Shown here piece after piece: positions 18,185 to 26,988 of a stretch of DNA of 64,000 bases. A program made the position numbers and the translations under genes. The notes below the pieces were generated by a model. The model was not told the origin of the DNA. It saw nothing but the letters and a program-made list of their open reading frames with translations, and did no database searches. The stretch comes from Terriglobia bacterium (lineage in GTDB: Bacteria; Acidobacteriota; Terriglobia; JAJPHL01). The stretch's first letter is position 1. Every line of letters starts with the position of its first letter. The stretch covers positions 1 through 64,000 of the forward strand of contig JAJPHL010000071.1 of NCBI GenBank assembly GCA_021325275.1, in the 5' to 3' direction.

Positions 18185-18679
18185 ATGACCCTCACCGATT
18201 TGAACCGACTCTTTGATTACCATTACTGGGCGCGCGACCGCATGCTCGCCGCTGTAGCGGCGCTGCCATCCGAGCAATTCACGCGCGATCTGGGCAACAG
18301 TTTTGGATCGGTGCGCGATACCATCGCGCACCTTTGCGACGCCGAGCACATTTGGCTGACGCGCTGGAAAGGCGGACAGCCCACCGGATTCCAGGATCCC
18401 ACGCGCCTACCGGACATCGCCGCGGCGCGCGCGGAGTGGGCGAATCTGGAGAGAGAAATGCGCGCGTTCCTTCAGCAGACGAATGATGTAGAGCGCGTCA
18501 TCGAGTACAAGGATTTCAAGGGCGGCGCGCGATCGAACCCGTTTTGGCAGATGGCGCAGCACGTGGTGAATCACGCGAGCTATCATCGCGGACAAGTCAC
18601 CACAATGTTGCGGCAACTCGGCGCGACCCCGCCGCAGTTTCAAGATTTGATCGTGTATTACCGGGAGTTGCAGAGCTAG
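18185..18679 (+). CDS. DinB-family metal-dependent hydrolase fold protein
   Basis: A 164-residue four-helix DinB/YfiT-type protein. The N-terminal helix is LNRLFDYHYWARDRMLAAV. Metal-binding His candidates are in IAHLCDAEHIW and in HVVNHASYHRGQ, giving the family's three-His pattern. DinB proteins are usually metal-dependent thiol transferases or hydrolases; the substrate is unknown. It is divergent from hutH (20 bp between start codons) and convergent with the thioesterase. Confidence 0.88.
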   Translation: MTLTDLNRLFDYHYWARDRMLAAVAALPSEQFTRDLGNSFGSVRDTIAHLCDAEHIWLTRWKGGQPTGFQDPTRLPDIAAARAEWANLEREMRAFLQQTNDVERVIEYKDFKGGARSNPFWQMAQHVVNHASYHRGQVTTMLRQLGATPPQFQDLIVYYRELQS

Positions 18680-18685
18680 GAATCA

Positions 18686-18760
18686 GCCACCGAGACACCG
18701 AAAACACCGAGAAAACAGATTCTTCTCAGCTTTTCTCGGTGTTCTCGGTGTCTCGGTGGC
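18686..18760. repeat. Intergenic hairpin of CACCGAGA-type units
   Basis: Two 30-bp arms (18686-18715 and 18731-18760) are reverse complements with one mismatch, separated by a 15-bp loop. Each arm is built from roughly 10-bp units beginning CACCGA. The hairpin fills nearly the whole space between the convergent dinB and thioesterase genes, and its last base is the first base of the thioesterase TAG as read on the plus strand (CTA). It has no T-run on either side, so terminator function is not obvious. Confidence 0.8.
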
Positions 18761-19179
18761 TAAAGACCAAACCTCACACGATATTTTTCAGGCAACGTTC
18801 GCGGCTTCATGTCCGGACCGCAGATCAGGTGCGACGTTTCGCCGGTCGCGAGAAGTTCATCCGTTTCCACTTTGCGGACTTCGTAGCCGAATGCGACCAT
18901 GCGCGATCGCGCCTTGGTCACAAACGTGCGCACCGCGAGTTCGTCGTCGAAACGCGCCGGCGCGCGATAGCGGCACGTGGCTTCGGCGACCACCAGCAGC
19001 GCGCCGTCCTCGCGTTCCATGTCGCGATAGTTGAATCCCGCGGCTTTGCACCACTCGACGCGCGCCACTTCGAACCAGGTGAAGTAATTTCCGTAATACG
19101 CCACGCCCATCTGGTCGGTTTCGGCGTAGCGGACTCGAATTCGCGCGGTGTTTTCGAGTGCGGGCGTGGCCGTGCTCAT
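18760..19179 (-). CDS. Acyl-CoA thioesterase, hotdog fold (4HBT)
   Basis: A 139-residue 4-hydroxybenzoyl-CoA thioesterase-type protein. RVRYAETDQMGVAYYGNYF contains the catalytic Asp and the family's usual Tyr-Gly-Asn-Tyr. EVARVEWCKAAGFNYRDM forms the long hotdog helix. It would hydrolyse an acyl-CoA. The start at 19179 overlaps the AtuA-C stop (ATGA). It closes the acyl-CoA mutase/AtuA operon, so its substrate is probably an intermediate of that pathway (inference). The stop codon lies at the edge of the hairpin at 18686-18760. Confidence 0.9.
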   Translation of the reverse strand: MSTATPALENTARIRVRYAETDQMGVAYYGNYFTWFEVARVEWCKAAGFNYRDMEREDGALLVVAEATCRYRAPARFDDELAVRTFVTKARSRMVAFGYEVRKVETDELLATGETSHLICGPDMKPRTLPEKYRVRFGL

Positions 19180-19493
19180 GGAACGTCCACTTCCATGCGC
19201 AAGAGCGCCGAACTGTACGTTTTTCCCTGCGCGTCCGTCTTCAGCGACACCGTGCCGCCGCCGTCGAGGCTCTCGTGCAGCAGAAAATTCAGCGCGCCGA
19301 GATTCGGCACTTCGAAGCGCTCGACGTTCCCGCGGCATATACCGCGGAAATGCTCTTTCACGCGCGCGGCCGTCACTTGATCGCGAAGGATCGCGTAGTA
19401 TTCGGGCCGGCGCGCGATCAATCCGACGTTGGCGGTGTCGCCTTTGTCGCCGGAACGCGCGTGCGCGATGTCGACAAGTTTTACGCGAGGCAT
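19176..19493 (-). CDS. AtuA C-terminal ferredoxin-fold domain protein
   Basis: A 105-residue protein matching the small domain found at the C terminus of longer AtuA proteins, here encoded separately. The opening VDIAHARSGDKGDTANVGLI is highly characteristic, followed by NLGALNFLLHESLDGGG. It probably forms a complex with the AtuA protein encoded immediately upstream (2-bp gap). The split into two genes is common. Confidence 0.88.
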   Translation of the reverse strand: MPRVKLVDIAHARSGDKGDTANVGLIARRPEYYAILRDQVTAARVKEHFRGICRGNVERFEVPNLGALNFLLHESLDGGGTVSLKTDAQGKTYSSALLRMEVDVP

Positions 19494-19495
19494 GG

Positions 19496-20854
19496 TTAAG
19501 TCTCCGTCACCGAAATTTTCGGTTGCACCGCTGATTTCGGAATCAGCGCGGGCCAGTACGCGACAATCTCTTCGACTTTCGGGCGGCCGCCCGCGAATCC
19601 AGTCACCGTCGGCGGACCATTTAACACGAGCGGCGCGATCTCCTTGGTGAATCGCTCAACGTGCGCTTTGTTTTCTGAGCGCACGCCAAAACGCAATCCC
19701 ACTTCCGCGAGATCCGCCGGGGGCGTGCCGGCGAGCGGACCGTGGCACGCGTTCGCGCCGACAAACTCGATCAGGACGGCGTCGAAGCGCAATCCCAAGC
19801 GGTCGAGGCGTTCGCGAAGAATACGCGCAGCGTTTTCCGCTTTGCGATACGCGTCGGGCCACGCGTACACGAGCGAGCCGACGGCTTTGAATCCCGCGCT
19901 GTAACTCACCGACACTTTATAGAACTCGGTGGCGGGCCGTCCGCGAATCCCGGAGAAGCGCACACGATTCTCGCCATCTTGTTCCAAGTGAATCGTGGTG
20001 AAATCGGCGACGACGTCGGGCGTGATGTAGCTCTTGGGATCGCCCATTTCGTAAACCAATTGCTCTTTCACACCCGCCACCGTCACGCGTCCGCCTGTGC
20101 CCGCATGCTTGGTGATGACAAACGTGCCGTCAGGATTTGCTTCGATGATCGGATAGCCGACGTCGGCCAGGTTCGGAATCGATTCCCAATCGATCAAGCA
20201 ATTTCCGCCGGTCGATTGCGCGCCGCATTCCACCGTGTGTCCCGCGACGGTGCCGGCGGCGAGGCGATCCCAATCGTCCGCGGCCCAGCCGAATTCATGG
20301 ATCATCGGCGCGAGCGCGACGCCGGTGTCGGTAACGCGGCCGGTGATCACGATCGTCGCGCCTTGGCCGAGCGCCGCAGCTACGGGCGCGGCGCCCAAAT
20401 ATACGTTGGCGCTTTGCACGCGATTCACCACGCTCGAGAGCGGCGCGCCTGTGTCGAGATTCTTCATCTCCATTCCGGCGCTTATGAATTCGTTGAGACG
20501 TCCCATGATGTCGTCGCCCGCGACCACTCCGATCTTGAAGCGGCCGGCGAAACCGTTCTTGCGGATGATGTCTTCCACCGCGGCGCGACACGCCTCGGGA
20601 TTCACGCCGCCGGCGTTGGCGATCACTTTGATGTTGCGCGCAGCGAGCTCCGGCAGCACGCGGCCGAGCATCTCAACGAAATCCCTGGCATAGCCGAGTC
20701 GAGGATCGCGCGACCGCTGCTTCTGCATGATCGACATGGTGACTTCGGCGAGGTAATCGAGCGTGAGGTAGTCGATGGGCCCGCGCTTCACCTGTTCCAC
20801 GGGTGCTTCCACTGAGTCTCCCCAAAAACCTTGGCCGTTGGCGATGCGGATCAC
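19496..20854 (-). CDS. AtuA-family (DUF1446) protein
   Basis: A 452-residue protein of the acyclic terpene utilisation AtuA family. The start is GTG at 20854, chosen because GGAGGAG precedes it and the family N terminus ([18 protein letters not shown]) begins there. Family features include [14 protein letters not shown] and [20 protein letters not shown]. AtuA-type genes occur in citronellol/leucine-like catabolism and near acyl-CoA enzymes, but the biochemical role is not firmly known. It lies between a B12 mutase and a thioesterase, so it probably acts on branched acyl chains (inference). Confidence 0.88.
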   Translation of the reverse strand: MIRIANGQGFWGDSVEAPVEQVKRGPIDYLTLDYLAEVTMSIMQKQRSRDPRLGYARDFVEMLGRVLPELAARNIKVIANAGGVNPEACRAAVEDIIRKNGFAGRFKIGVVAGDDIMGRLNEFISAGMEMKNLDTGAPLSSVVNRVQSANVYLGAAPVAAALGQGATIVITGRVTDTGVALAPMIHEFGWAADDWDRLAAGTVAGHTVECGAQSTGGNCLIDWESIPNLADVGYPIIEANPDGTFVITKHAGTGGRVTVAGVKEQLVYEMGDPKSYITPDVVADFTTIHLEQDGENRVRFSGIRGRPATEFYKVSVSYSAGFKAVGSLVYAWPDAYRKAENAARILRERLDRLGLRFDAVLIEFVGANACHGPLAGTPPADLAEVGLRFGVRSENKAHVERFTKEIAPLVLNGPPTVTGFAGGRPKVEEIVAYWPALIPKSAVQPKISVTET

Positions 20855-20881
20855 AGATTCTCCTCCACCGGTTTCAAAATC

Positions 20882-20912
20882 AATCCACAGATTACACAGA
20901 TTGCACAGATTA
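20882..20912 (+). repeat. 31-bp terminal inverted repeat, left copy
   Basis: The sequence starts AATCCACAGATTACACAG and consists of three CACAGATTN units. It is the exact reverse complement of 21328-21358 and identical to 40237-40267. The stop codon (TAA) of the GxxExxY gene is inside it. It lies 27 bp before the atuA start. Confidence 0.9.
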
Positions 20913-21299
20913 AAGAACGAAACGTTTGTGCGATAAGGAGCGTTCACCGAAATTCAGGAGCAGTGCCTTTCGAAGGCTGCTTGCTTTCAAGTAGTTCAAC
21001 ACTTGGGAGTGTTCGGCGCCCCCGACGGTAGCGAGTGCTTTAATCTCGACAATTACTTCATCGAAGCAAATGAAGTCTGGCTTGTAGGTCGCAGCCAGAG
21101 TGAAGCCCTTGTACCGCACGGGAAGGACAGCCTCGTCTCGATGAGGAATGCCGCGCAAACCGAACTCGACGGCAAGAGCTTGATGGTACACAGCCTCCAA
21201 AAACCCCGGACCCAACGTCGTGTGAACCTCCATTGCGGCGCCGATGATGCTATAGGTCTGAGCGTCTTGTTCCGCGCTTTGTGTACCCAAGGTTCGCAT
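20910..21299 (-). CDS. GxxExxY protein (PD-(D/E)XK nuclease-like)
   Basis: A 129-residue member of the GxxExxY family. The signature is GFLEAVY in [21 protein letters not shown] nuclease-like core follows: [20 protein letters not shown], then VIVEIKA, giving the D-x(n)-E-x-K pattern of PD-(D/E)XK enzymes. The end [20 protein letters not shown] is typical. It is predicted to be a small DNA nuclease or nicking enzyme, but the family's activity is not established. Its stop codon is formed inside the left 31-bp inverted repeat, and the right repeat lies 28 bp upstream of its start. Confidence 0.9.
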   Translation of the reverse strand: MRTLGTQSAEQDAQTYSIIGAAMEVHTTLGPGFLEAVYHQALAVEFGLRGIPHRDEAVLPVRYKGFTLAATYKPDFICFDEVIVEIKALATVGGAEHSQVLNYLKASSLRKALLLNFGERSLSHKRFVL

Positions 21300-21327
21300 C
21301 TGATTGACCGTCTGAACGTCTGATCCC

Positions 21328-21358
21328 TAATCTGTGCAATCTGTGTAATCTGTGGATT
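21328..21358 (-). repeat. 31-bp terminal inverted repeat, right copy
   Basis: Exact reverse complement of 20882-20912. The stop codon of the mutase B subunit (TAA, minus strand 21359-21357) overlaps its last two bases, so the element's end supplies two of the three stop bases. Confidence 0.9.
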
Positions 21359-21758
21359 AGTTTTTGTCTTTTAATCTGTGGATCGTTGACACGATGTCTT
21401 CCAGCGACGCGCCCGGTTGAAACACGGCCGCCACTCCTTGTTCCTTCATCTGTGGAATGTCCGCGTCGGGCACAATGCCGCCGAGGATCACGATCACGTC
21501 GGACATTTCTTTGTCGCGCAACAGTTGCATCAGCCGCGGCACCAGCGCGTTGTGCGCGCCCGAGAGAATGGAAAGACCGATCACGTCGACGTCTTCCTGC
21601 AACGCCGCGCTGACGATCATCTCGGGAGTTTGGCGCAACCCCGTGTAGATCACTTCCATTCCGGCGTCGCGCAAGGCGCGCGCGATGACTTTTGCGCCGC
21701 GGTCGTGACCGTCCAACCCGGGTTTGGCAACCAGTACGCGAATCCGGCGATCAGGCAT
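21357..21758 (-). CDS. Acyl-CoA mutase small (B12-binding) subunit
   Basis: A 133-residue cobalamin-binding domain encoded as a separate subunit. [12 protein letters not shown] carries the B12-ligand motif DxHxxG, followed by [15 protein letters not shown] and [15 protein letters not shown], the lower nucleotide-loop segments. It pairs with the large subunit encoded 13 bp upstream. The ATG at 21758 is the family N terminus ([14 protein letters not shown]). The last codon and stop sit at the boundary of the GxxExxY element. Confidence 0.94.
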   Translation of the reverse strand: MPDRRIRVLVAKPGLDGHDRGAKVIARALRDAGMEVIYTGLRQTPEMIVSAALQEDVDVIGLSILSGAHNALVPRLMQLLRDKEMSDVIVILGGIVPDADIPQMKEQGVAAVFQPGASLEDIVSTIHRLKDKN

Positions 21759-21771
21759 AGTTTTTGGCGGG

Positions 21772-23373
21772 TTAGGTGATGCTGGTTTCTTCGTACGTGC
21801 CAAAAACAGTTCGAAACGCATCGCAGATTTCGCCGAGCGTCGCGTAGGCGCGCACGCAATCGAGAATGTACGGCATGGTGTTGGCCGTGCCGCGCGCCGC
21901 CGTCTCGAGCGCACGCAACGTTTCCGAAACCCGTTTATTGTCGCGAGAAGCCCGCAGGTGGCGCAGTTTTTCCGTCTGCTGCGCGGCCGCCGATTCGTCG
22001 ATCACCAAAAGCGGCAGCGGCGCTTCGTCCGATGTGTTGAACTTATTCACGCCGACCATCACTTTTTCCTGTGTCTCAAGCGCGCGCTGAAATTCATAGC
22101 TGGCGTCGGCAATTTCGCGCTGCGGGAAACCGCGCTCGATGGCGGCAATCATGCCGCCCAGCGCGTCGATCTTGCGGAAATACTCAAGCGTGTCGCGCTC
22201 GGTGTCGAGCGTGAGGCGCTCGACGAAATAGCTTCCGCCCAAAGGATCGGCCGCCGCCGTGACGCCTGATTCGTACGCGATCACTTGTTGCGTGCGCAGC
22301 GCGATCAGCGCGGCTTCTTCGGTCGGCAGCGCCCACGCTTCGTCGAGCGAATTGGTGTGCAGCGATTGCGTTCCGCCGAGCACCGCGGCGAGCGCTTGCA
22401 GCGCCGTGCGCGCGACATTGTTGTACGGCTGCTGCGCGGTGAGCGAACATCCCGCGGTTTGCGTATGGAATCGGCAGAGCAAGCTGCGTTCGTTCTTGGC
22501 GCCGAAGCGATCGCGCATCGTTTGCGCCCACACTTTGCGGGCGGCACGGAACTTGGCGATCTCCTCGAAGAAATCGCTGTGCGAGTTGAAGAAGAAACTC
22601 AGACGCGGCGCGAAATCGTCGACCGCCAGGCCGCGTTCCACAGCCCATTCCACGTACTCGATGCCGTCGCGCAACGTGAACGCGAGCTCCTGCACGGCGG
22701 TGGATCCCGCTTCGCGAATGTGGTAGCCGGAAATCGAAATCGGATTCCAGCGGGGAACGTGCTTCACGCCGAATTCGATCGTGTCGGTAACCAAACGCAT
22801 CGACGGCCGCGGCGGATAGATGTATTCCTTTTGCGCGATGTATTCCTTCAGGATGTCGTTTTGCGTGGTACCTGAAATCTTTTCCCACGACGCGTTTTGT
22901 TTTTCCGCGACCACCAGATACATCGCCCACAGCACCGACGCCGGGGAGTTGATCGTCATCGACGTCGTGACCTGCTCCACGGGAATGCCGTCGAAGAGCG
23001 TTTCCATGTCCGCGAGCGAGCTAATCGCCACGCCGCATTTTCCCACTTCGCCTTCCGATTGCATGTGGTCGGCGTCGTATCCCATCAGCGTAGGCAGGTC
23101 GAAAGCGACAGAAAGCCCCGATTGTCCTTGGCTGAGCAGGTAGTGGTAGCGGCGATTCGTTTCTTCGGGCGTACCGAAGCCGGCGAATTGCCGCATGGTC
23201 CAAAGCTTGCCGCGATACATCGTGGCGTGAATGCCGCGAGTGTACGGCCACGATCCCGGCTCGCCGAGATCGCGCGCGGGATCGAAGTCCGCGAGGTCGG
23301 CGGGCGTATAAAGTCGTTCGATCGGCTTGCCGCTTAGAGTTGTGTAGGCGGGCTTATCTAGAACAACGCTCAC
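21772..23373 (-). CDS. Acyl-CoA mutase large subunit, isobutyryl-CoA mutase-like
   Basis: A 533-residue B12-dependent carbon-skeleton mutase TIM-barrel subunit. It has the family hallmark [20 protein letters not shown] and [18 protein letters not shown]. Two specificity positions stand out. Phe63 (in RQFAGF) replaces the Tyr of methylmalonyl-CoA mutase. Gln181 (in [11 protein letters not shown]) replaces the Arg that binds the methylmalonyl carboxylate. Phe plus Gln is the pattern of isobutyryl-CoA mutase. An automatic label of methylmalonyl-CoA mutase would therefore probably be wrong. The B12 domain is a separate gene, also as in isobutyryl-CoA mutase. No G3E GTPase chaperone gene is adjacent. 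Confidence 0.9.
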   Translation of the reverse strand: MSVVLDKPAYTTLSGKPIERLYTPADLADFDPARDLGEPGSWPYTRGIHATMYRGKLWTMRQFAGFGTPEETNRRYHYLLSQGQSGLSVAFDLPTLMGYDADHMQSEGEVGKCGVAISSLADMETLFDGIPVEQVTTSMTINSPASVLWAMYLVVAEKQNASWEKISGTTQNDILKEYIAQKEYIYPPRPSMRLVTDTIEFGVKHVPRWNPISISGYHIREAGSTAVQELAFTLRDGIEYVEWAVERGLAVDDFAPRLSFFFNSHSDFFEEIAKFRAARKVWAQTMRDRFGAKNERSLLCRFHTQTAGCSLTAQQPYNNVARTALQALAAVLGGTQSLHTNSLDEAWALPTEEAALIALRTQQVIAYESGVTAAADPLGGSYFVERLTLDTERDTLEYFRKIDALGGMIAAIERGFPQREIADASYEFQRALETQEKVMVGVNKFNTSDEAPLPLLVIDESAAAQQTEKLRHLRASRDNKRVSETLRALETAARGTANTMPYILDCVRAYATLGEICDAFRTVFGTYEETSIT

Positions 23374-23427
23374 GTTGTTATCATAGCAGCAATTCGTCGT
23401 GGCAGTCGCCGTGCTACACTAGCAGCC

Positions 23428-23976
23428 ATGAGCGCGAGTACGACTTGGATGACCGCCGAACAGCTTTTCGCACGGGCCGGGGAGGGACGTTCCGAGCTCA
23501 TTTGGGGAGAGATGGTGAAGCACATGCCGGTTGGCCGCATTCATGCTCGTCTGGTCACGAGACTGCTGGGTTGGATTGCCGCGTTTGTCGAGAAGTTCAA
23601 CCTTGGCGATGTTGGGCCGGAATGGGGAGTTACGTTAGCCCGAAATCCGGACTTGGTATATGCCCCCGACATTACGTTTGTTTCCGCCCCAAGGTTGGTC
23701 GCCGAAAACGCCGGCTTTTTCGAGGGCGGGCCAGATCTAGCCGTAGAGGTTCTCTCGCCCGACGAGCGCCCTGGTGATATACGTGAGAAAGTTAAGAACT
23801 ACCTTGAGCATGGCACGCAAATGGTTTGGGTCGTAGATCCGCGCACAGCTACGGTGACGATTCATCGCGCCGGGACGACTCCGCGAAGCTATTCCGCGCA
23901 ACAAGAAGTATCCGGCGAAGAGATCCTGCCGGGATTTTCTTTTCGCGTCGATGATCTCTTTGCGTCGATCATCTAG
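23428..23976 (+). CDS. Uma2-family (DUF820) endonuclease-like protein
   Basis: A 182-residue protein of the Uma2/DUF820 family, which has a PD-(D/E)XK fold. The order MTAEQLFARAGEGRSELIWG, then VYAPDITFVS, then GGPDLAVEVLSPDERPGDI shows the D...E-x-S core. The later part LEHGTQMVWVVDPRTATVTI is the family's conserved Trp/Asp segment. These proteins are abundant in cyanobacteria and other large genomes; most have no proven function. It is divergent from the mutase and convergent with the S9 peptidase. Confidence 0.88.
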   Translation: MSASTTWMTAEQLFARAGEGRSELIWGEMVKHMPVGRIHARLVTRLLGWIAAFVEKFNLGDVGPEWGVTLARNPDLVYAPDITFVSAPRLVAENAGFFEGGPDLAVEVLSPDERPGDIREKVKNYLEHGTQMVWVVDPRTATVTIHRAGTTPRSYSAQQEVSGEEILPGFSFRVDDLFASII

Positions 23977-23987
23977 CCGGGCGACAT

Positions 23988-26951
23988 CTACTGTGTCTTG
24001 CTGTTCGCCTTCTTCAAATCCCGCTGACGGTCGAGGTACGTTTGACCATTCACGATCCACGCGGCGGCCGGCTCGCCTTTCAAGTAATGTCCGAACCACT
24101 CGAAGATGCGCCGCTGATAGTCCACTTGATCCGCTTTTTTCCGCAAGCCGTGATCTTCGCCGCCGTACACCAGCATCACCACGTTTTTCTTGGCGCGACG
24201 CGCGATGTTGTACAGTTCTACGCCTTGATGATAAAACACCGTGCCATCGGCGTCGCCTACTTCGATCAGCAAAGGCACCGTCATGTTCTGCACGTTGTAG
24301 ATCGCCGAGTTGTTAATGTACGCCGGCAGATCCTCGTAGAGCGGCACTTCCATACGCTGCTGGCCGGTTTCGATGTGATCGGTTTCCGCAATGCCCGAAC
24401 TCCAGTGATGATTTCCGTAATTGCTGACCAGATCGGTAATCGGCGCGCCCGCCACCGCGGCCGAGATGATGTGGTTATGTGTGGCCAGAAATGCGGAGTC
24501 GAAGCCGCCCCAGGAATGTCCGATCACGCCGACTTTTTTCTCGTCGACCACGCCGAGTTTGAAGACTTCCTTCACGGCGAGCGTGACGCATTCGTCGACG
24601 GAAAGGCCCGGCTCGCGCTTGCGGAACACGATGTCGGGCTGCAACAGGAAATATCCGTGACTGGTGAACGCGCTGGCGCTGTAGTAGCTGCGTTCCGACG
24701 GCGAGTTGTAGCGATGCAGGCCGTCCGATAGTCTTTCGTACATGTACACAACCATCGGATACTTCTTGCCCGGCTCGTAGCCCGCCGGATAATACAGCGA
24801 GCCTTGGAGGTGCACGCCCGCCGCGGTCTTGTAATCGATCAACTGCGATTTGTTGCTCATCGCATAGTTGGATTGAAACGCATTCGTGTTGGTCACTTGC
24901 TTGGGATTCCGCAAGTCTCCCGACTCCGAGATGAACACGTTGGGCGATTCTTCCCACGATTCCGAGACGTACTCGTAGACGTTCGCGTCTTTTGCCTTCG
25001 CCAGGCGCTCCACGCTCTTGTCCGCGACGATCAGCCGCTCTTCGTGCGGCGCTTCCTTCAACTCGCCGCCCGAGGGAACCAGCCGCGAGTAGCCGGATTT
25101 CTTCGACCAGATGCCGAACAAGCTCAGGTACATCGGCTTGTCGGTGTCGATCGCGCCGTCTTCTTCTGCTTCCAAGCGCGCCAGACGATGGCGAATCTGT
25201 TCCGCCGAGCCGTCGGTCAAGCGCACGGCGCGCGATCCGTCGGGCGCGATCTGCCAGAGGTCGAGCTTGTCGTAAAGGATCACGGCCGCGTCGTTCTTGG
25301 TCCATCCCGCTACGCCGAACGGAGGTTTTTGTTTGATGGTCTCGTCGGATTCCAAATTGATGAACGACGTCTTCACGTTCTTGGTGATATTCGTGATCGC
25401 GCGCGTCTCCGTGTTCACCGTCCAGTAATTGTCGTTCTGCACAAAGATCAGGTATTTCCCGCCGGGACTCGCTTGCGCGTAGCGATCTTCCAAAATGTTT
25501 TCCTTCACCTTGGTGCGATCGCCCGACGCGAGATCGACAAGATAGAGATCGGCGGCGGGGCGTCCAATCGTCCGCTCCATCGCGAAATCCTTCCAGTCGG
25601 TGAGAAACGCTTGTGCGCGATGCTTGATCGGCGTAGCCTGCTCGGTGACCGCGTGCGTCAGCGGAACGAATTTTCCTTGCGCCACCCACCACGCCGCGAG
25701 CATGTTGCGATGTCCGTCTTGCGCGGCGCCTTTTTTCTGTTTCGCCATCACGTCGATATCTTTCCAGTGCCACACATCGACGTCGGGTTGTTCCTCGGCA
25801 TCGTCCGCTGCCGCAGCGTCATCGCCCGCGGCGGCTTGTCCTCCGCGGCCACCGCGCCCGCCGCGACCGCCACGCGCGGGCGCGGCCGGCTTTTCGTACC
25901 ATGGCGCGTAGCCGAGAAAGAGAACGGCGCCGTCGTCGGACCACGAAGGGCGTCGATACGTTACCGTGCGCATTCCACTTGGAAATTTTGCATCGCTCGT
26001 AGGATCGTAGCTGTGCATCGCTTCGCCGGATTCGCCGAGATGCGACCACGCGATCGCGACTTCGGTGTTGCCTTCGCGTTTCTCGTCGCTCTTCGAGCGC
26101 AGCACGGCGAGATCGCCGGAATCCTTGCGCCACACCAGTTCGGTATAGATCGCCGCCGAGGAATCGAGCACGCGCAGCGAGGCCGTCGCGGTATCGAAAA
26201 GCTGCACGGCGTTGCCGGTCTTGTCATCGGTGGCGATGGTCATCGCCAGCAAATGTCCGCGCGGTTTTGAATCTTGCCAAGCGAATTCGGCGACGTTACC
26301 GAATGTCGTATCGCGACCCGTCGCCAGTTGGCGCAGGATTACCGTGGCGCCTTGTGGTTCTTCATCACCGGTCCCACCGCCCGCACCGCCTCGTCCGGCC
26401 CCACCACGTCCTGCTGGGGCAGGTCCCGCGGCTGGGGCCGCGCCCGCTTTCTCCGGCGGATATTTGCGCATCGCGAGCCACGCGCCGTCGGGACTAAAGG
26501 CGAACTGCGTCACCGCGTCGATGGTGGTTTGCTCGCCGCTCGCGAGATTCATCACGCCCACTTTGTTTTGCACCGGCTTGCGGTCGCGGCGCAGGCGATC
26601 TTGTTGTGTCTCTGAGTAACCGAGACTAAAAGCCACCCATTTCGAGTCCGAAGAAAACGCCGCTTGGGTTCCGAACGCCGCAGTCTTCGTCGTGCCGCTC
26701 GATATGTTCTCGATGCGCAGCTCGTTGTTGCCGTTGGAGCGATTGATTCCGTAGGCGAGCCACTTGCCGTCGGGCGAGAGTCCGCCGGTATTTTCCGCGC
26801 CGCCGAATCCGCCGCGTCCTCCTCCGCCGCCCGGTAGCACGAGCGTTTCCCACTGACCGTAGTCGGCGGGCGTGGGCGGTTGTTTAGCGGTATTTTGTGC
26901 GAGAAGAGAAACGGCTAGGATGACGAGCAGAGTGAAGGTGATTCGGCGCAT
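23988..26951 (-). CDS. S9-family (prolyl oligopeptidase) serine peptidase
   Basis: A large secreted or periplasmic alpha/beta-hydrolase peptidase of 987 residues. It has a signal peptide (ITFTLLVILAVSLLAQN), a long beta-propeller region with repeated SPDGKWLAYG/FSPDGAWLAM strands, and a C-terminal catalytic domain. The nucleophile Ser is in GHSWGGFDSAFLA, the Asp in EVGDADGTVF and the His in YGGEDHGLRK. Three Gly/Arg/Ala-rich low-complexity stretches are inserted in the propeller half (near residues 45-55, 190-212 and 375-400). The ATG at 26951 is preferred over a TTG six bases upstream. It probably degrades peptides as a nutrient source. Confidence 0.92.
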   Translation of the reverse strand: MRRITFTLLVILAVSLLAQNTAKQPPTPADYGQWETLVLPGGGGGRGGFGGAENTGGLSPDGKWLAYGINRSNGNNELRIENISSGTTKTAAFGTQAAFSSDSKWVAFSLGYSETQQDRLRRDRKPVQNKVGVMNLASGEQTTIDAVTQFAFSPDGAWLAMRKYPPEKAGAAPAAGPAPAGRGGAGRGGAGGGTGDEEPQGATVILRQLATGRDTTFGNVAEFAWQDSKPRGHLLAMTIATDDKTGNAVQLFDTATASLRVLDSSAAIYTELVWRKDSGDLAVLRSKSDEKREGNTEVAIAWSHLGESGEAMHSYDPTSDAKFPSGMRTVTYRRPSWSDDGAVLFLGYAPWYEKPAAPARGGRGGRGGRGGQAAAGDDAAAADDAEEQPDVDVWHWKDIDVMAKQKKGAAQDGHRNMLAAWWVAQGKFVPLTHAVTEQATPIKHRAQAFLTDWKDFAMERTIGRPAADLYLVDLASGDRTKVKENILEDRYAQASPGGKYLIFVQNDNYWTVNTETRAITNITKNVKTSFINLESDETIKQKPPFGVAGWTKNDAAVILYDKLDLWQIAPDGSRAVRLTDGSAEQIRHRLARLEAEEDGAIDTDKPMYLSLFGIWSKKSGYSRLVPSGGELKEAPHEERLIVADKSVERLAKAKDANVYEYVSESWEESPNVFISESGDLRNPKQVTNTNAFQSNYAMSNKSQLIDYKTAAGVHLQGSLYYPAGYEPGKKYPMVVYMYERLSDGLHRYNSPSERSYYSASAFTSHGYFLLQPDIVFRKREPGLSVDECVTLAVKEVFKLGVVDEKKVGVIGHSWGGFDSAFLATHNHIISAAVAGAPITDLVSNYGNHHWSSGIAETDHIETGQQRMEVPLYEDLPAYINNSAIYNVQNMTVPLLIEVGDADGTVFYHQGVELYNIARRAKKNVVMLVYGGEDHGLRKKADQVDYQRRIFEWFGHYLKGEPAAAWIVNGQTYLDRQRDLKKANSKTQ

Positions 26952-26988
26952 GGGCAAAGGTTAGCATTTTGCCCGGCGCTTTGCCAAT

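Larger units (their letters stand above)
20882..21358 (-). mobile_element. Candidate 477-bp element: GxxExxY gene in 31-bp inverted repeats
   Basis: A single nuclease-family gene occupies nearly all of a segment bounded by perfect 31-bp inverted repeats. The same 31-mer occurs in a gene-free hairpin at 40237. The segment sits between the two halves of an acyl-CoA operon, in the same orientation as its genes, and its right end touches the mutase B-subunit stop codon. No target-site duplication is visible. Mobility is an inference from the repeat structure and repeat copies. Confidence 0.6.

Noticed and set aside
20882..21358. An insertion sequence with a DDE transposase
   Set aside because: The only gene is the short GxxExxY nuclease-like protein; no transposase motif and no target duplication were seen.
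24804..26270. 488-residue plus-strand frame opposite the S9 peptidase
   Set aside because: It has no recognisable motif, while the opposite strand encodes intact peptidase motifs.
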